From Lytechinus variegatus (Eukaryota; Echinodermata; Echinoidea; Temnopleuroida; Toxopneustidae), in the NCBI RefSeq assembly GCF_018143015.1, contig NC_054746.1, positions 30,593,129-30,657,128 of the forward strand: DNA of 64,000 bases, in the 5' to 3' direction. A program made the position numbers and the translations under genes. Each line of letters opens with the position of its first letter. Positions within the stretch are counted from its first letter, which is position 1. This document shows positions 1 through 11,000 of this stretch, piece by piece. The notes under the pieces are model-generated. The model did not search any database, was not told the origin of the DNA, and worked only from the letters and a program-made list of their open reading frames with translations.

Positions 1-7
1 TTCCATA

Positions 8-2973
8 GGGCCTGTTTCAAAATTGTCGTAATCATGTCGGACGGAATTTGATAGCAAAAGAAGCTGTCATTTTTGTTAGAGGTAGTTTTCTTTAGACTTC
101 TGTACAGGGACATGGAGAGCTTACATGACTTTCATCATGTATAAGTAACTTCCCAATTATCTTTTCAAAATTTGTCTGTAAAAGGGCAAAAACTGACCAT
201 GTCGGACGGAATCGATAGAAATGAGGACCCTTGACTTTTCTTATTCAAGTTATTATTCTATCGAAAGTTTAAGTGATAAGTGAGCAATTCACAGTCAAAT
301 AAACAGAAGAACAACCAAACATTAAATTCTCAAAAAAATCTTTATTCAAGGATTGTTGTCATGGCAACAGGAACTATTCAAAAACACATCATGTCGGACG
401 GAACCAATCATGTCGGACGGAATGAAAATGTTACTTTTTTAGCAATTTACCCAAATCATTAATTCCTTGCCTTTTGTAGAAAGGTCATCATGGGTACTAA
501 TGTTTTTCATAGTTAAAAAGATCTGACATCTATTTATAACTTTGTTACCATAGGAACATTGATGAAATTCCGTCCGATATGCTAGGTTCCGTCCGACATG
601 ATTAATAGCACACAGTCAAAATGCACTTAGCTGTTCAGTACAATTTTTGTACGATTCATTATTTCTCAGTAATGAAATTACCAGAATTACAGCATATCGT
701 ATCACCCCAATTTTTTTCTAATTTCATGAATTATGAGACTTTCAAATCGCAATAGTATTTTTGGTGAACAATGAACAATAAACAGTCTTCCCGTCAAAGT
801 TGAATAACAATGCAATTCAAAAGAAAATGATTGCATAAGACCTCACAGAAAGTGGTGCAAACTTTCACTCAAGTTTGACAGCTTTAATATCAGAAATTAG
901 ACATTTTACTCTTGTAAATACATTTTTCAAGATAAATCATTCGGTGAAACCAGATAATCACATGCATGTTTTTCTTATGCACATACATCCACCAAGAAAT
1001 ACCAAGGTGTAAATTATCTCGCAACAAAATTTGGAAATAAAGCCAACATTATCTGCCAAAATTCGTAGGCAGAAAAGTTCTTATTCTCATATGAACTATT
1101 TACAAAAAAAAGGGAACAAATCCAAATACATGCACATTAACTTTCTGAGCAATCTTTTTTCATTACCCATCATTGTGTATTAACATAATATTTTTGCAAT
1201 TCAATTATACATTTCTTTTTCTGTAATTAAAACTGTACCACAAGTTAATAAGATGATATAATGATTGGAGCATGGATGGCAGTGGAAGCAGACGAGTTAG
1301 AAGTGGGATCAGAAGTTGCAGACTGATGACTAGTTGAGATAGAAGACAAGGAAGCATTTCTTGCTTTCATTCTCTTACGACACTTGTCTTTCAGAAGAGC
1401 AGACTCATATTTTTCCTTGTTTTGTTTAAGTTTTTGTCTTTCTTGACGTTTTCTATTTCTGTCTTTTTCTTTTCGATCTTGAGCATCAAGGCCAAGGGAG
1501 TCACGCCACTTTTTGCATCTAATTGCATTTTTTGAACGCTCCGACATTCTTGCAACTTCAAGGACACTGAAAATCACAACCAAAACACGATAGCTTTTTC
1601 GCGAAATAAATTCATCAGGATGGTAAATTAAATAAGTTTTAAGTTCTTTGCACACATCCAGAATTTTTTTCTTTTTTCACTGTTTATTTTTAGGATGTTA
1701 TAACAAATTGTGGGATACAGTTTCATAAAAATTGAGAAACAAAAATTGATTTCAGGTATTATGAAAAATTATTTTTATCATTTTTATCATTATTATTTAC
1801 CCTATTATTATTATTATTATCATTCACAAATTCAGATGTAAAACAGTGCACTCTCATATTGAATTGTAAAACAAGCAGACAATATTGCAGTCAAGTATTA
1901 TTTTAACTTTCCACAAGACACTTGATAGATTTGTGCATAGGCTATAGCCCATGCACTGAGTTGCTAAAGTGCACAGAGTCCTCCCTTCCCCAATCCAAAA
2001 ACATGAGCATCTTATGAAGTAGATTATCATTTTCTTCAGCTATATTTTGGGCAAATTTTGTATCCCACATGCATCTCTGAGTTTTAAACTTCTTACTATT
2101 CATTTAGAAAATGCTTAAAGCAATACATAATGTTAGTTTTCTACAGTAAAACAGGACACTACCAGTAAAACACAAGTACTGGAAAGGTGAAAGCAAGAGG
2201 AAGGTCCCAAGCCATGTGCTTTACATATTGAAAGTGTACATCACTTCTGACCAATCAGATTGCAGGAAAATACCATACCTAAGTACTGTTTAATTGTGTG
2301 TAAGTTTGTGTATTGTGTGTGTCCAGAATCTGAACTGTAATATATGAGGTTATTGTACACTGAAAGCTGCAGAACAGAAGTGTAATCTGTGCTATCTCAA
2401 TAGATTCCGTCCAACATGCCACTTTCATGTCGGATGGAAAAAAAAGTTATCCTTATTTTTTCCTACTTAGGTGCAGGTAAATTTTAAAAATCATCATTCA
2501 TTCTAAGACTACAATCAATTCATTGATACTTGGCTGGGAAAAATCTATAAAATTGTCAATGGTTTTTCTGAGGGAAAACTTCTTGGAAATTTTTTGCATG
2601 TCGGACAGAAAATTTTGAGTTACCTTTTCTAAAATTGCAGGAATCATTCATTTCTACATATATGATTCCAGTTAATGTATAAAAAGGATGATTGATATAT
2701 ATGTTAATATTTATAAACATGCAGTTTCAAAACAAAGATATTAAGTGTTACCTAGGACCATTTAATTTCAGAGAAAGAATTCCGTCCGACATGCTTTCAA
2801 ATTTGCATCACGTTATAAAATTTGCGAAAAATTCAAGAAAAGTTGTAAAAATTGAATGGATACTTATACTTCATGAAAGAGGAGATATGAATCATCAATA
2901 AAAAATGAGAAAACATCGTTTAAAAACAATTTTCAAAAATAAGCATGATGGTTACCAATTTTGAAACAGGCCC
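8..2973. mobile_element. TIR DNA transposon with subterminal 14-mer arrays
   Basis: Seen: the ends are perfect 18-bp inverted repeats, GGGCCTGTTTCAAAATTG at 8-25 and its complement at 2956-2973. CATA flanks both sides (4-7 and 2974-2977), a possible 4-bp target duplication. Ten copies of CATGTCGGACGGAA or close variants lie only in the outer 600 bp of each end: 33, 198, 390, 409, 568(rev), 587(rev) on the left; 2405(rev), 2426, 2597, 2780(rev) on the right. The middle is AT-rich and holds one lysine/arginine-rich ORF (1245-1655, minus). No complete transposase is visible, so it is probably a non-autonomous derivative. The superfamily is not recognised. Position 1 lies only 7 bp outside the element, so the flank is barely sampled. 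Confidence 0.72.
1245..1655 (-). CDS. Basic KR-rich ORF inside the 5' element (possible transposon protein remnant)
   Basis: This is a 136-codon open frame. From an internal Met near residue 37 it reads MSERSKNAIRCKKWRDSLG, followed by a long run of Arg, Lys, Glu and Gln (RKEKDRNRKRQERQKLKQ) that should be helical and possibly coiled-coil or DNA-binding, then a Ser/Thr-rich tail. I recall similar short basic blocks at the N-terminus of unclassified proteins from invertebrate transposons, but I cannot name a family. The upstream residues up to that Met may be untranslated or intronic. It is the only ORF of note in the element and could be one exon of a decayed transposon gene. No catalytic domain is visible. 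Confidence 0.35.
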   Translation of the reverse strand: MCKELKTYLIYHPDEFISRKSYRVLVVIFSVLEVARMSERSKNAIRCKKWRDSLGLDAQDRKEKDRNRKRQERQKLKQNKEKYESALLKDKCRKRMKARNASLSSISTSHQSATSDPTSNSSASTAIHAPIIISSY

Positions 2974-4272
2974 CATACTACATGTAATTCATGCAAACCC
3001 AAAGTTCTGTGATATGACTTTGACGCAAAACTTGGGAAAAATAATAATACAGATAGGAGGAACAGACTGACATAAAATTGGAAGGTACATGTATAGACTT
3101 GTATTCAGTGTGGTGAACTTTGTATGAGCCTCAATGGTGTTTTCTAACTATTGTGGCCTTCTGATGCAGGCTACATCTGGTTTCCAGACCATTTCCTGGT
3201 GAAGTCATTTGTTTATAAATTTTGATGTTCCATCAAGTCTTTGCTGCCTGTACTCTGTTGAACAAAACCTTTTACTGGCGAAAATTCAGGTTAGTTTTAG
3301 TCTTTTACCTGAATTTTACTTCCTGTATTAAAGTAATGACTGAATTGTATTAATGCGAATTTTCATAAATGGTATAATAAATTATGTAAAAAAAAAAAAC
3401 ATTTTGAATGCAACAGGCCCCTGGTACTTACATGAATGGAAAAGAACAGTTTTCATGTACATGTAGTGCATGATCTAAAATTGAATGAATGGTAAATTCG
3501 CACCCACATCCCCCCCCCCCACCCCTCTGTATGTACATGTATCAGCCAATATATCTTCATCATTCTAGTTTTATTCTTTTCAGCATACATGTAGGTCACA
3601 GATTTGCATTCGCAGTACATTTAATACATGTACAAATCTTTGAATAGAGTATTTGTAGGTCTTGTATTAAATGACAGGGATGTAGTCAAGAGACAGACCA
3701 GCCTCAATGCCACATTGTGTTGGTCTTGACCACAGCCTTGGCCAGAGTCACATGTACAAAGTCTATGGGCAAGACGATTCATTATTTTATGAGATAACAA
3801 TGAGCACCCCTTGTCTGTGCTTGAAGAGAAACCCTCGCCATGTACATGTTACACAAGCAAGTTTGTCAGGATAGCACATGATACTCAGACTTGGTGAGCA
3901 ATCTAAGATTTCCAAATAAAAAAAAAAAATTTTCATGGGTGAACCAATGTTCGTAAAAAAAAAACAATGAAAACTATTTCTGGTTATTATAAAAAAAGGC
4001 AATCAAAATTGATGGATTTGCTAAAATAAAAATCAAGTAATCAAACAACAATTGGAGCAAAACAGGACATGTTCTGGACATCAGGACTCAGAGTAAATTT
4101 AAGACATTCATATATATCATACAGGAAAATCACATAGATCTACGTTTGTAGACCTACATAATAGTTGTATTTACACTGTATATAAAATAATTACATACAT
4201 AGGTCTACATTAAACTTTTCAAAAGAAAAACACGCTGATTATTTTCCGATAATCAGGAAAGCAATGACAACT
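2974..4272. other. Intergenic, AT-rich, no gene seen
   Basis: No exon-like open frame with splice signals was found. The stretch has homopolymer runs (A at about 3391, C at about 3511, A at about 3920 and 3957) and several TACATGTA words. The short ORFs here have no recognisable composition. Confidence 0.5.
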
Positions 4273-4423
4273 GGGGCCCGTTTCATACAGTTACATGTAC
4301 ATTGTACATGTACCATTGTAACTTTGTATGTGGTAATTTGATTGGCTGCTGAGCCCTGTTTCCATGGTAGTTGCCATAATGGCAAAGTAACAGTTGTAAA
4401 GTTCTCTGTATGAAACTGGCCCC
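4273..4423. mobile_element. MITE, about 150 bp, TIR GGGGCC(C/A)GTTTCATACAG
   Basis: The left end GGGGCCCGTTTCATACAG (4273-4290) is the inverted complement of the right end (CTGTATGAAACTGGCCCC, 4406-4423), with one mismatch. The interior is short, carries ACATGTACATTGTACATGT and has no ORF. The end sequence resembles the larger 4801-5800 element and the snap-back MITE at 40401-40567, which suggests related families. Confidence 0.7.
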
Positions 4424-4800
4424 TGGTTGATCCTTATTACTCACCCAGCAACGTAAGCCACATGACCTGTGTTTGGGTCACAGGTCAACGTACAGTTGTC
4501 CTTAACAGTTATTCCAAGTACTCTTTCCAAGGTGACCTAGTAAAAATATTTAAGAAAGGGAAGTTGAATTATACTTTAATAGTATTTGTTTCAAATTTAT
4601 ACAGAATTAAAGTAAATTGTTATATCCTGGACTGGTACTGTAACTGTGATAGTGCATATTGTGTGATTTTACATGTATATGCCTAACAAAGACTTTCACA
4701 GTTACATTACCAGGTCCAGGATGTAATAATTTAAAGCCTTAATTTGGTATAAATTTGAAACAAACTGTCAAGATAATGTAGTGTGCAAATTAGGAACCAG

Positions 4801-5800
4801 GGGCCCGTTTCTCAACACCTGGACAAGTTAGTCATATCTTTATCCACAAACCACGGAGTTAGTTCCAATCTTACTAAACCTGTTTCACGAAAGGCTTCCT
4901 AACTAAAATACCTTGATATCGATACTATCGGTAAAAAGTGCAGATGAGACGTAGCCTTAGTCACAAAATAGCATAATTTTCAAAAAGAAAAATTATGACA
5001 ATATTGAGATGAATTGGGAATTACATCTTTTAAAATAATAACACAGGTAAATTATGCATCATACATACTTAGAACATGAAGACTGGGGCATTCAATTGCT
5101 GAAAAATTGAATTATGAATAATTTATTTCATGACTAAAAAATCACATGTGGACGTTGAGATGGGTACCCCCGGGATATCCAATTTTAGTAGTTTACGAAA
5201 GTAAACCATAACGGTTTTATTTGTAAAATTATGATAATTATACAATGTTTTACGATTCCAAACATCATCGAAATAACATTTTTTTAAATAAATCTTTGAT
5301 ACCGATCTTACGAATTGACAAATTCTATGCATAAATTAGAGATTAGAATTTATCCAAATGTCAATAGGGTCTGAAAACGACAAATACAAGTCCAGTTATG
5401 GATGGCCTGACGTGGTATAATTTTTATCGATTAAATTATTTTACTATTTCAAAATGAATAGTTTTGTGGAGTTTTACCAACAGTTTTCATAGTTACTTTG
5501 TATTACAATGATCATTGAATGCAATTATCCCACTTGTTTTGGGGATGTAATTTCAACATTACGTAAGATTATAATTTTCAAATTTCTCGGCACTTTTGCA
5601 TGTCATAGTCTACCCACGTGATGCCACTACGTCATCAAGAAAGAAGTTATGACAGGTTCGGAGGTGTCATAAATATTTAGTGAGGTTGTTGTACCCGATC
5701 TTGGTAAAGAGGGCTTCGTGAAACGGTTAGCGGACAAGTAGCTCACTATCTCCGATTTAGTCAAGAAGTTAGACTTATGACGGTGTTGAGAAACGGGCCC
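4801..5800. mobile_element. 1.0-kb MITE-like element, 19-bp perfect TIR
   Basis: GGGCCCGTTTCTCAACACC at 4801-4819 is matched perfectly by its complement at 5782-5800. Similarity continues inward in patches: GTTTCACGAAAGGCTT near 4880 has an inverted counterpart near 5710. No ORF is above background, and no clear target duplication is seen. It is non-autonomous. Confidence 0.68.
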
Positions 5801-5975
5801 TTGATGTTTTCAAGATCTTTAGCAACAACTTGGCTTTGCAGTTGGCTGAACATAACTCGTTTAAAAAATATCGATCTATCCTACAAAACAATCCCAGCTA
5901 AGTTAGAGGCAATACACCTTCTTTTAACATTTCATTGAATGACCAATTTTTATTGTACACTAGGGCCTAGATTCA

Positions 5976-6543
5976 TTAAAGGTCAAGTCCACCCCAGAAA
6001 ATTGTTGATTTGAATCGATAGAGAAAAATCAAACAAACATAGCACTGCAAATTTCATCGAAATTGGATGTAAAATAAGATAGTTATGACACTTTTAAGTT
6101 TCGCTTATTTTTCACAAAACAGTTAAATGCACAACTCAGCGATATGCAAATGAGAGTCGATGATGTCCATCACTCACTATTTCTTGTTTTTTATTGTTTG
6201 GATAATATATTTCGAATTTTACAGATTTGAAAATAAGGATCAACTTAAATAAACTGTTAAAATAATGCTAAATCCACATGTTCAGGGAGAAATAAAATTT
6301 GTTGCACTTGACAAGGAGAAAATTAGAATATTTCATATTTCCAGTGGGCGATGTCATCAGTCTGCCAATTTGCATACCGACCAGGATGTACATTGAACTG
6401 TTTTGTGAATTCAAGCGAAACTTTTAAATGTCATAACTTTCTTATTTTACATCCGATTTTTATGAAATATTCAGTGTTTTTCTTGTTGGATTTTTCTCCC
6501 TTTTTTCAAATCAACTTTTTGTTGGGGTGGACTTGTCCTTTAA
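5976..6543. mobile_element. TTAA-flanked MITE, 560 bp
   Basis: TTAA occurs at both borders (5976-5979, 6540-6543). The inverted ends are AGGTCAAGTCCACCCCA (from 5980) and its near-complement TGGGGTGGACTTGTCCT (to 6539). The two halves are imperfect inverted repeats of each other over much of their length. Duplication of TTAA is typical of piggyBac and Kolobok superfamilies (established knowledge). Related fragments lie at about 23180-23480, 36905-37028 and 60888-61003, so this is a multicopy family in this genome. Confidence 0.75.
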
Positions 6544-7240
6544 CTAACATGACTAAAATTTGATCATTGAAGATGAGAATTAAAAAAAAGGCTTAGGGCC
6601 TATCTCACTTTTTGACTCAAAGTCTTGTTTTTTCTTTTTCCTGCTCCTGTTCCACGAACAACAATGCGATTTTTCCTTTCTCCAACCGCGAGCGAAGATG
6701 GCCGTTGATTATTCATTTTTTTACATCCAATGATGAAGACAGAGTTTTAAATCATTCTAAAATTTCAAGTACAACTCTGGCTGGTAACTGTGAACATTCA
6801 CATGTACATGTAATGATCCAATCGATAATCCATGTTGGAAGTGGCACTGGCAATGCAGTACACAGCTGAATGCAGAAAAGCAGTCTGTGGCAGCAGCACT
6901 CCAGCTCCAAAAGCCCTAGCTCACACTGTCACTGCAGCACCTGCACCTAGGCCGATGCGCACCCGTACGAGAATGCCACGAAAGCGGTCACTGTCGATCT
7001 CCACACTTATGACATCTTCGGATAGCTAATTATAGCTAGATCTACGCATTTTCACCGAGAACCTCTTTTTCCTATAGTAAATACACCAGGAATGCTCCTC
7101 AGTTGCGATCAGAAAGTTGGATTATCTTCACATTTTTTCAATTATTTTTGTGAAATTTTATCAACGCAAAGTGTTACTCTCTCTCAAATACCAAGTGCAG
7201 TGCAGTGCAGTATATACAGGAGCTCTTTTGCACGAATTTG
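6544..7240. other. Intergenic upstream of the PLP-enzyme gene
   Basis: The stretch holds a GC-richer block (about 6830-7025) that is open in more than one frame but has no recognisable product. It also has an AAGATGGCCG word at about 6695, which is YY1-like. It may contain 5' untranslated exons or distal promoter of the gene at 7569, but nothing proves it. Confidence 0.4.
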
Positions 7241-7338
7241 CCAATAGACTGCTTGATTGGCCACATAAAGAAATGAGGGTCAATAACTAGCCAATTAGCT
7301 TCTCGCTTCTTGTAAACTCCGCCCAATAAACCCGGAAG
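7241..7338 (+). promoter_or_regulatory. Probable promoter: CCAAT cluster with ETS site
   Basis: Four CCAAT boxes occur in under 100 bp: CCAAT at 7241, ATTGG at 7256, CCAAT at 7291 and CCAAT at 7323. A CCGCCC core (about 7319) and the ETS-type site CCGGAAG (7332-7338) accompany them. Established knowledge: NF-Y and ETS sites of this kind mark TATA-less promoters. It lies about 230-330 bp upstream of the ATG at 7569. Such promoters can be bidirectional, but no convincing minus-strand gene was found upstream. Confidence 0.5.
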
Positions 7339-7568
7339 CAATGGTTCTTCACTACCGGCGTCTGCTTCATTCGCATTACCTGTAAACAATATACATGTAC
7401 TAGACACCACTGGTAGCTGGATAACGGGATAAGGTCAATGGTGTCGTAGTTTTACTGCAGCTGTAACAAGCTTTATACCCCAATGTTTAGCATTGATATT
7501 GCCTACATGTAATGTATGCTTGAGCCAAGAAGGTGCAAATGGACTGACTGTCACCGATTGACAACACA

Positions 7569-7739
7569 ATGTTGTTTGACAAGATACTTGGTGCTTCGAA
7601 AAGAGTAGCAAATTATATCAGTCCAACTCCAGTTTTTACTAGTGGTACAGTTGACAAATTGACAGGAAGGAATGTGTTTTTCAAGGCTGAAAATCTTCAG
7701 AAAACGGGCTCTTTCAAGATTCGGGGAGCTTTAAATGCT
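7569..7739 (+). CDS. PLP-enzyme exon 1 (residues 1-57)
   Basis: Starts MLFDKILGASKRVANYISPT and ends in GSFKIRGALNA, followed by GTAAGC. It carries the PLP-binding Lys50. It is 57 whole codons, ending in phase 0. The TPV and LTGRN..FFK blocks match serine racemase. Confidence 0.9.
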
Positions 7740-7971
7740 GTAAGCTAGAGGTTGTTTTTTTATTATTTCTCAAATTGATCGAGAGATATCTGAAAATCTG
7801 AGTGTGATTGAGATTTATTGGGAATCATGTTTTGCTTCCAATTCAAGATCATGAAGTTAATGATGGTGGAGATGATGATGCATGGTGATGATGATGGATT
7901 GATGATGATGGTGGTGATGAGGATGATGATGATGCACGGTGATGATGATGATAGTGGTGGTGATGGTGATG

Positions 7972-8003
<32 letters not shown>

Positions 8004-11000
8004 GGATGCATGCTGATGACGATGTATATGTTCATGTTGATGATGCATATGATGATGATTGTAAATAATGTGATGTGGTGATGATGTTGAGTTTATTGAT
8101 GATGAATTTGGTGCTGATGATAGAAATCTTGGGGATGATATATAAGGATGATGATTAGTGTTCCCAAATATACTGGAAAAGCTCAGACATCTATGATAAA
8201 TCATAACAATTGGTGATTATGAATGAATGGACGAATGGTGATGATGAAAATAATGACGTTGACAGTGAAGACTATTAGTATAATTGTCATGATGTTCATT
8301 ATGCTGATGATGTCAGAAAATTGATGAGGATTGTAGTCATAAGTTAGCTGGTTATGAGACTTTTTTTGTTAGTGTGTGTTTTTTTTAGATGCAAAACCTG
8401 TTTACAAATGTTTCTATTTTTTTTAAAATAGATTTTATATTTTATAGAATGGTCAGTGTGATCAGAAAAATCAGTATCACAATTTGACTTCTAAATTGAC
8501 AATTTCTAACAAATTCGATTGTAAATTTGAAAAACAATTATTTTACAATTAAGCTTATGCACCAACTATAACTTTGAAAATAAATGACCATACACAGTTC
8601 ACATGTAGAATGGATAACATGATACAAAAAGAAATATGTGATATAGTCATGTACTATGGGGCTCATATTACATTGATGATATTTTTTCCTTACATTTGTT
8701 TTTGTATTACAAAGCAACTGTAAGTACTAAGTACTACATACTGTATGGATCTGCTTATTGTTACTTGGGAGATGACTCAGATACTTATATGTACAGGACT
8801 AAGTGGATTAATAATTGGTTTTACAAATCAAAAACTAAATCTGTAGCCTGAGGATAAAAAGGACAACCTGCCAATTGGTCCATGGCCGTGGTTGCAGGAT
8901 ATGACTCAGAATCCTAGAAAGGGGAAATCCAAGATTCAAATTTTTAATCTCCTAAAATCCAAAATGGATGCTCGCTGACAATGATTATCACCATCATAAA
9001 ATAAGTAGATTAAGAGGATGTTGTAATTGATTTGAAAATGGTAGATCAGCTTTAACCACTGGTGTACCAGACGGTGGGGGAGTAAGGTAATAAAGGGAAA
9101 AGGGTAAAATATGAAATTATTTTCTGTATTGTGTGAAACCTTTCACAAATTTTAATTTTCGATTATTTAAAAGGTCAAATTTTTGCTTGCCCACTTTGCT
9201 TATTTGTGACTTCAGAAAATTTACCACATATTTGCCATACTCTAACTCATATTTTTTTCACTATGCCTATTGCAACTTTAATAAAATATTCTCGACTTTC
9301 TGTTGTGAAAAAGCAGGCTTATTCAATCAATCAGGAATATGAAATGACTTGCAAATCTTATGGTAGCCTTTGGACCAAAAATCGATTTGTGATTGATAAG
9401 CTCCAACAGCAATACCAACAATATTGATCTCATGTTTTACTTTTTCAACCTAGACAAATAATATTTTAAGAGTAGAAATATGAATTTAAATTGAGCATTG
9501 ATTGACCCCATGTGGACAGTTTGTTTCCCCTTTGTGAATATAAAAATGGAATATATTCACAAAAATATAATTTAAAAGCAAATTAAAAAAGGTTTTAAAG
9601 ACAGATAGTTTCATTCCACAAGCAACAGAACATTCCATTAATGTATATTTATCGATTAATCTGTTTGCTATGTGTATTCTTTTGACATGCAGATTATTTT
9701 ATTGAAGGAAAATCAAGCACAGACAAATGGTGTGGTGAGTATATACGATCAAAAAGCTTATGTGAAAGTACAGATCTCATTCATTCTAATTTGAAAATAT
9801 GGCTGTAAATGAATCATGAATTGATGGCTCTCAGAGTTGCTTTTTTATATGAGTGATAATCAATTGAAGAAAAAAAATAGTGTTGCACACATAAACATAT
9901 AACTGTTTTTTTTTATTTATTGATTGATTGATAAGAAAGAAGAAACTAATTGAATTGAAGCATTTGTATCTGGAGATTGTATTGGGATATTCATGTAGAT
10001 ACCATTTTCTTTCTTCTGTTTTTTTTACTCGGGTTTAATTTTAATAAATCAAAGATATGGAGTAAGGAGTGCTTATAAGTATGCTTTCGAAAGACACATT
10101 ATGAAAATATCACCCACATCCATGAAAGGAGAACACAAGCCCGAGTACTGACTGTCAAATCTAACAAACGATGTTTATTAAACAAATTTTAATACTCCAC
10201 GCCTTTCCTCCGTGAATGTATATCTCACACACTGCAATTAATCGCAAAATTGAATGACGAGAGCTGTACAGGGGAGGGTGGAATCCCTTTTGCTTAGCCT
10301 GGTGGAAATCATCGGATATCGATGGATAGCGCCACCACCACACTAAACTCAACCAACCAAGAATACAGTTTACAAACTAATTTCATATGATCCATAAACC
10401 TTGAAATTAAGTGTTTGCAAGCCGTAATTGCATTTCATTTACATTGAAAGTTGTATGTGAAAGGGTACTTTTCATAATATCTTTCCATTGTTTGATATTT
10501 TGTTCAACTTAAATGTAGGTTTGGATTATATGTAATTTCACCTATAGGTCACCCATAGCACAGGTAACCATGGCTCAGGGCTGGCCTGTGCTGCCCAGAT
10601 GGTTGGGGTACCATGCACCGTTGTGGTGCCCCACACTACCGCTTCAGTCAAGGTGGATGCCATCAGGTGGTACGGAGCTGATGTGGTCTTCTGCGAACCA
10701 ACCCAACAATCAAGGTAATGAACAAGAAAGATACATCCTCATCCCGGTTTTTGCTTCATGATGAATATTGTATGATTGTCATTCAGAACATCACAGCTTA
10801 TATACTTACAAAGATCGAAATGTATTATTTGGTCTGTATTAAGATTTGGCTATGCAAAACAAGGGGAAGATGTACCTATTGAGACTATATGGTTAAATCA
10901 GAACTTGTTTAAGAAGGAATGGAAAGATATTATGGATTACTGAGTTTTGCAATGCCTATTTAAACCATTGTCTTGTTTCATTTTGATATTAGTTCTGAAA

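Noticed and set aside
6832..7029. Possible small gene in the GC-rich block upstream of the PLP enzyme
   Set aside because: Open on both strands with Ala/Arg/Thr bias; no homology recognised, so kept only as part of the upstream region.
7763..8204. Met/Asp-rich and His/Ile-rich frames
   Set aside because: They come from the (GAT)n microsatellite within an intron.
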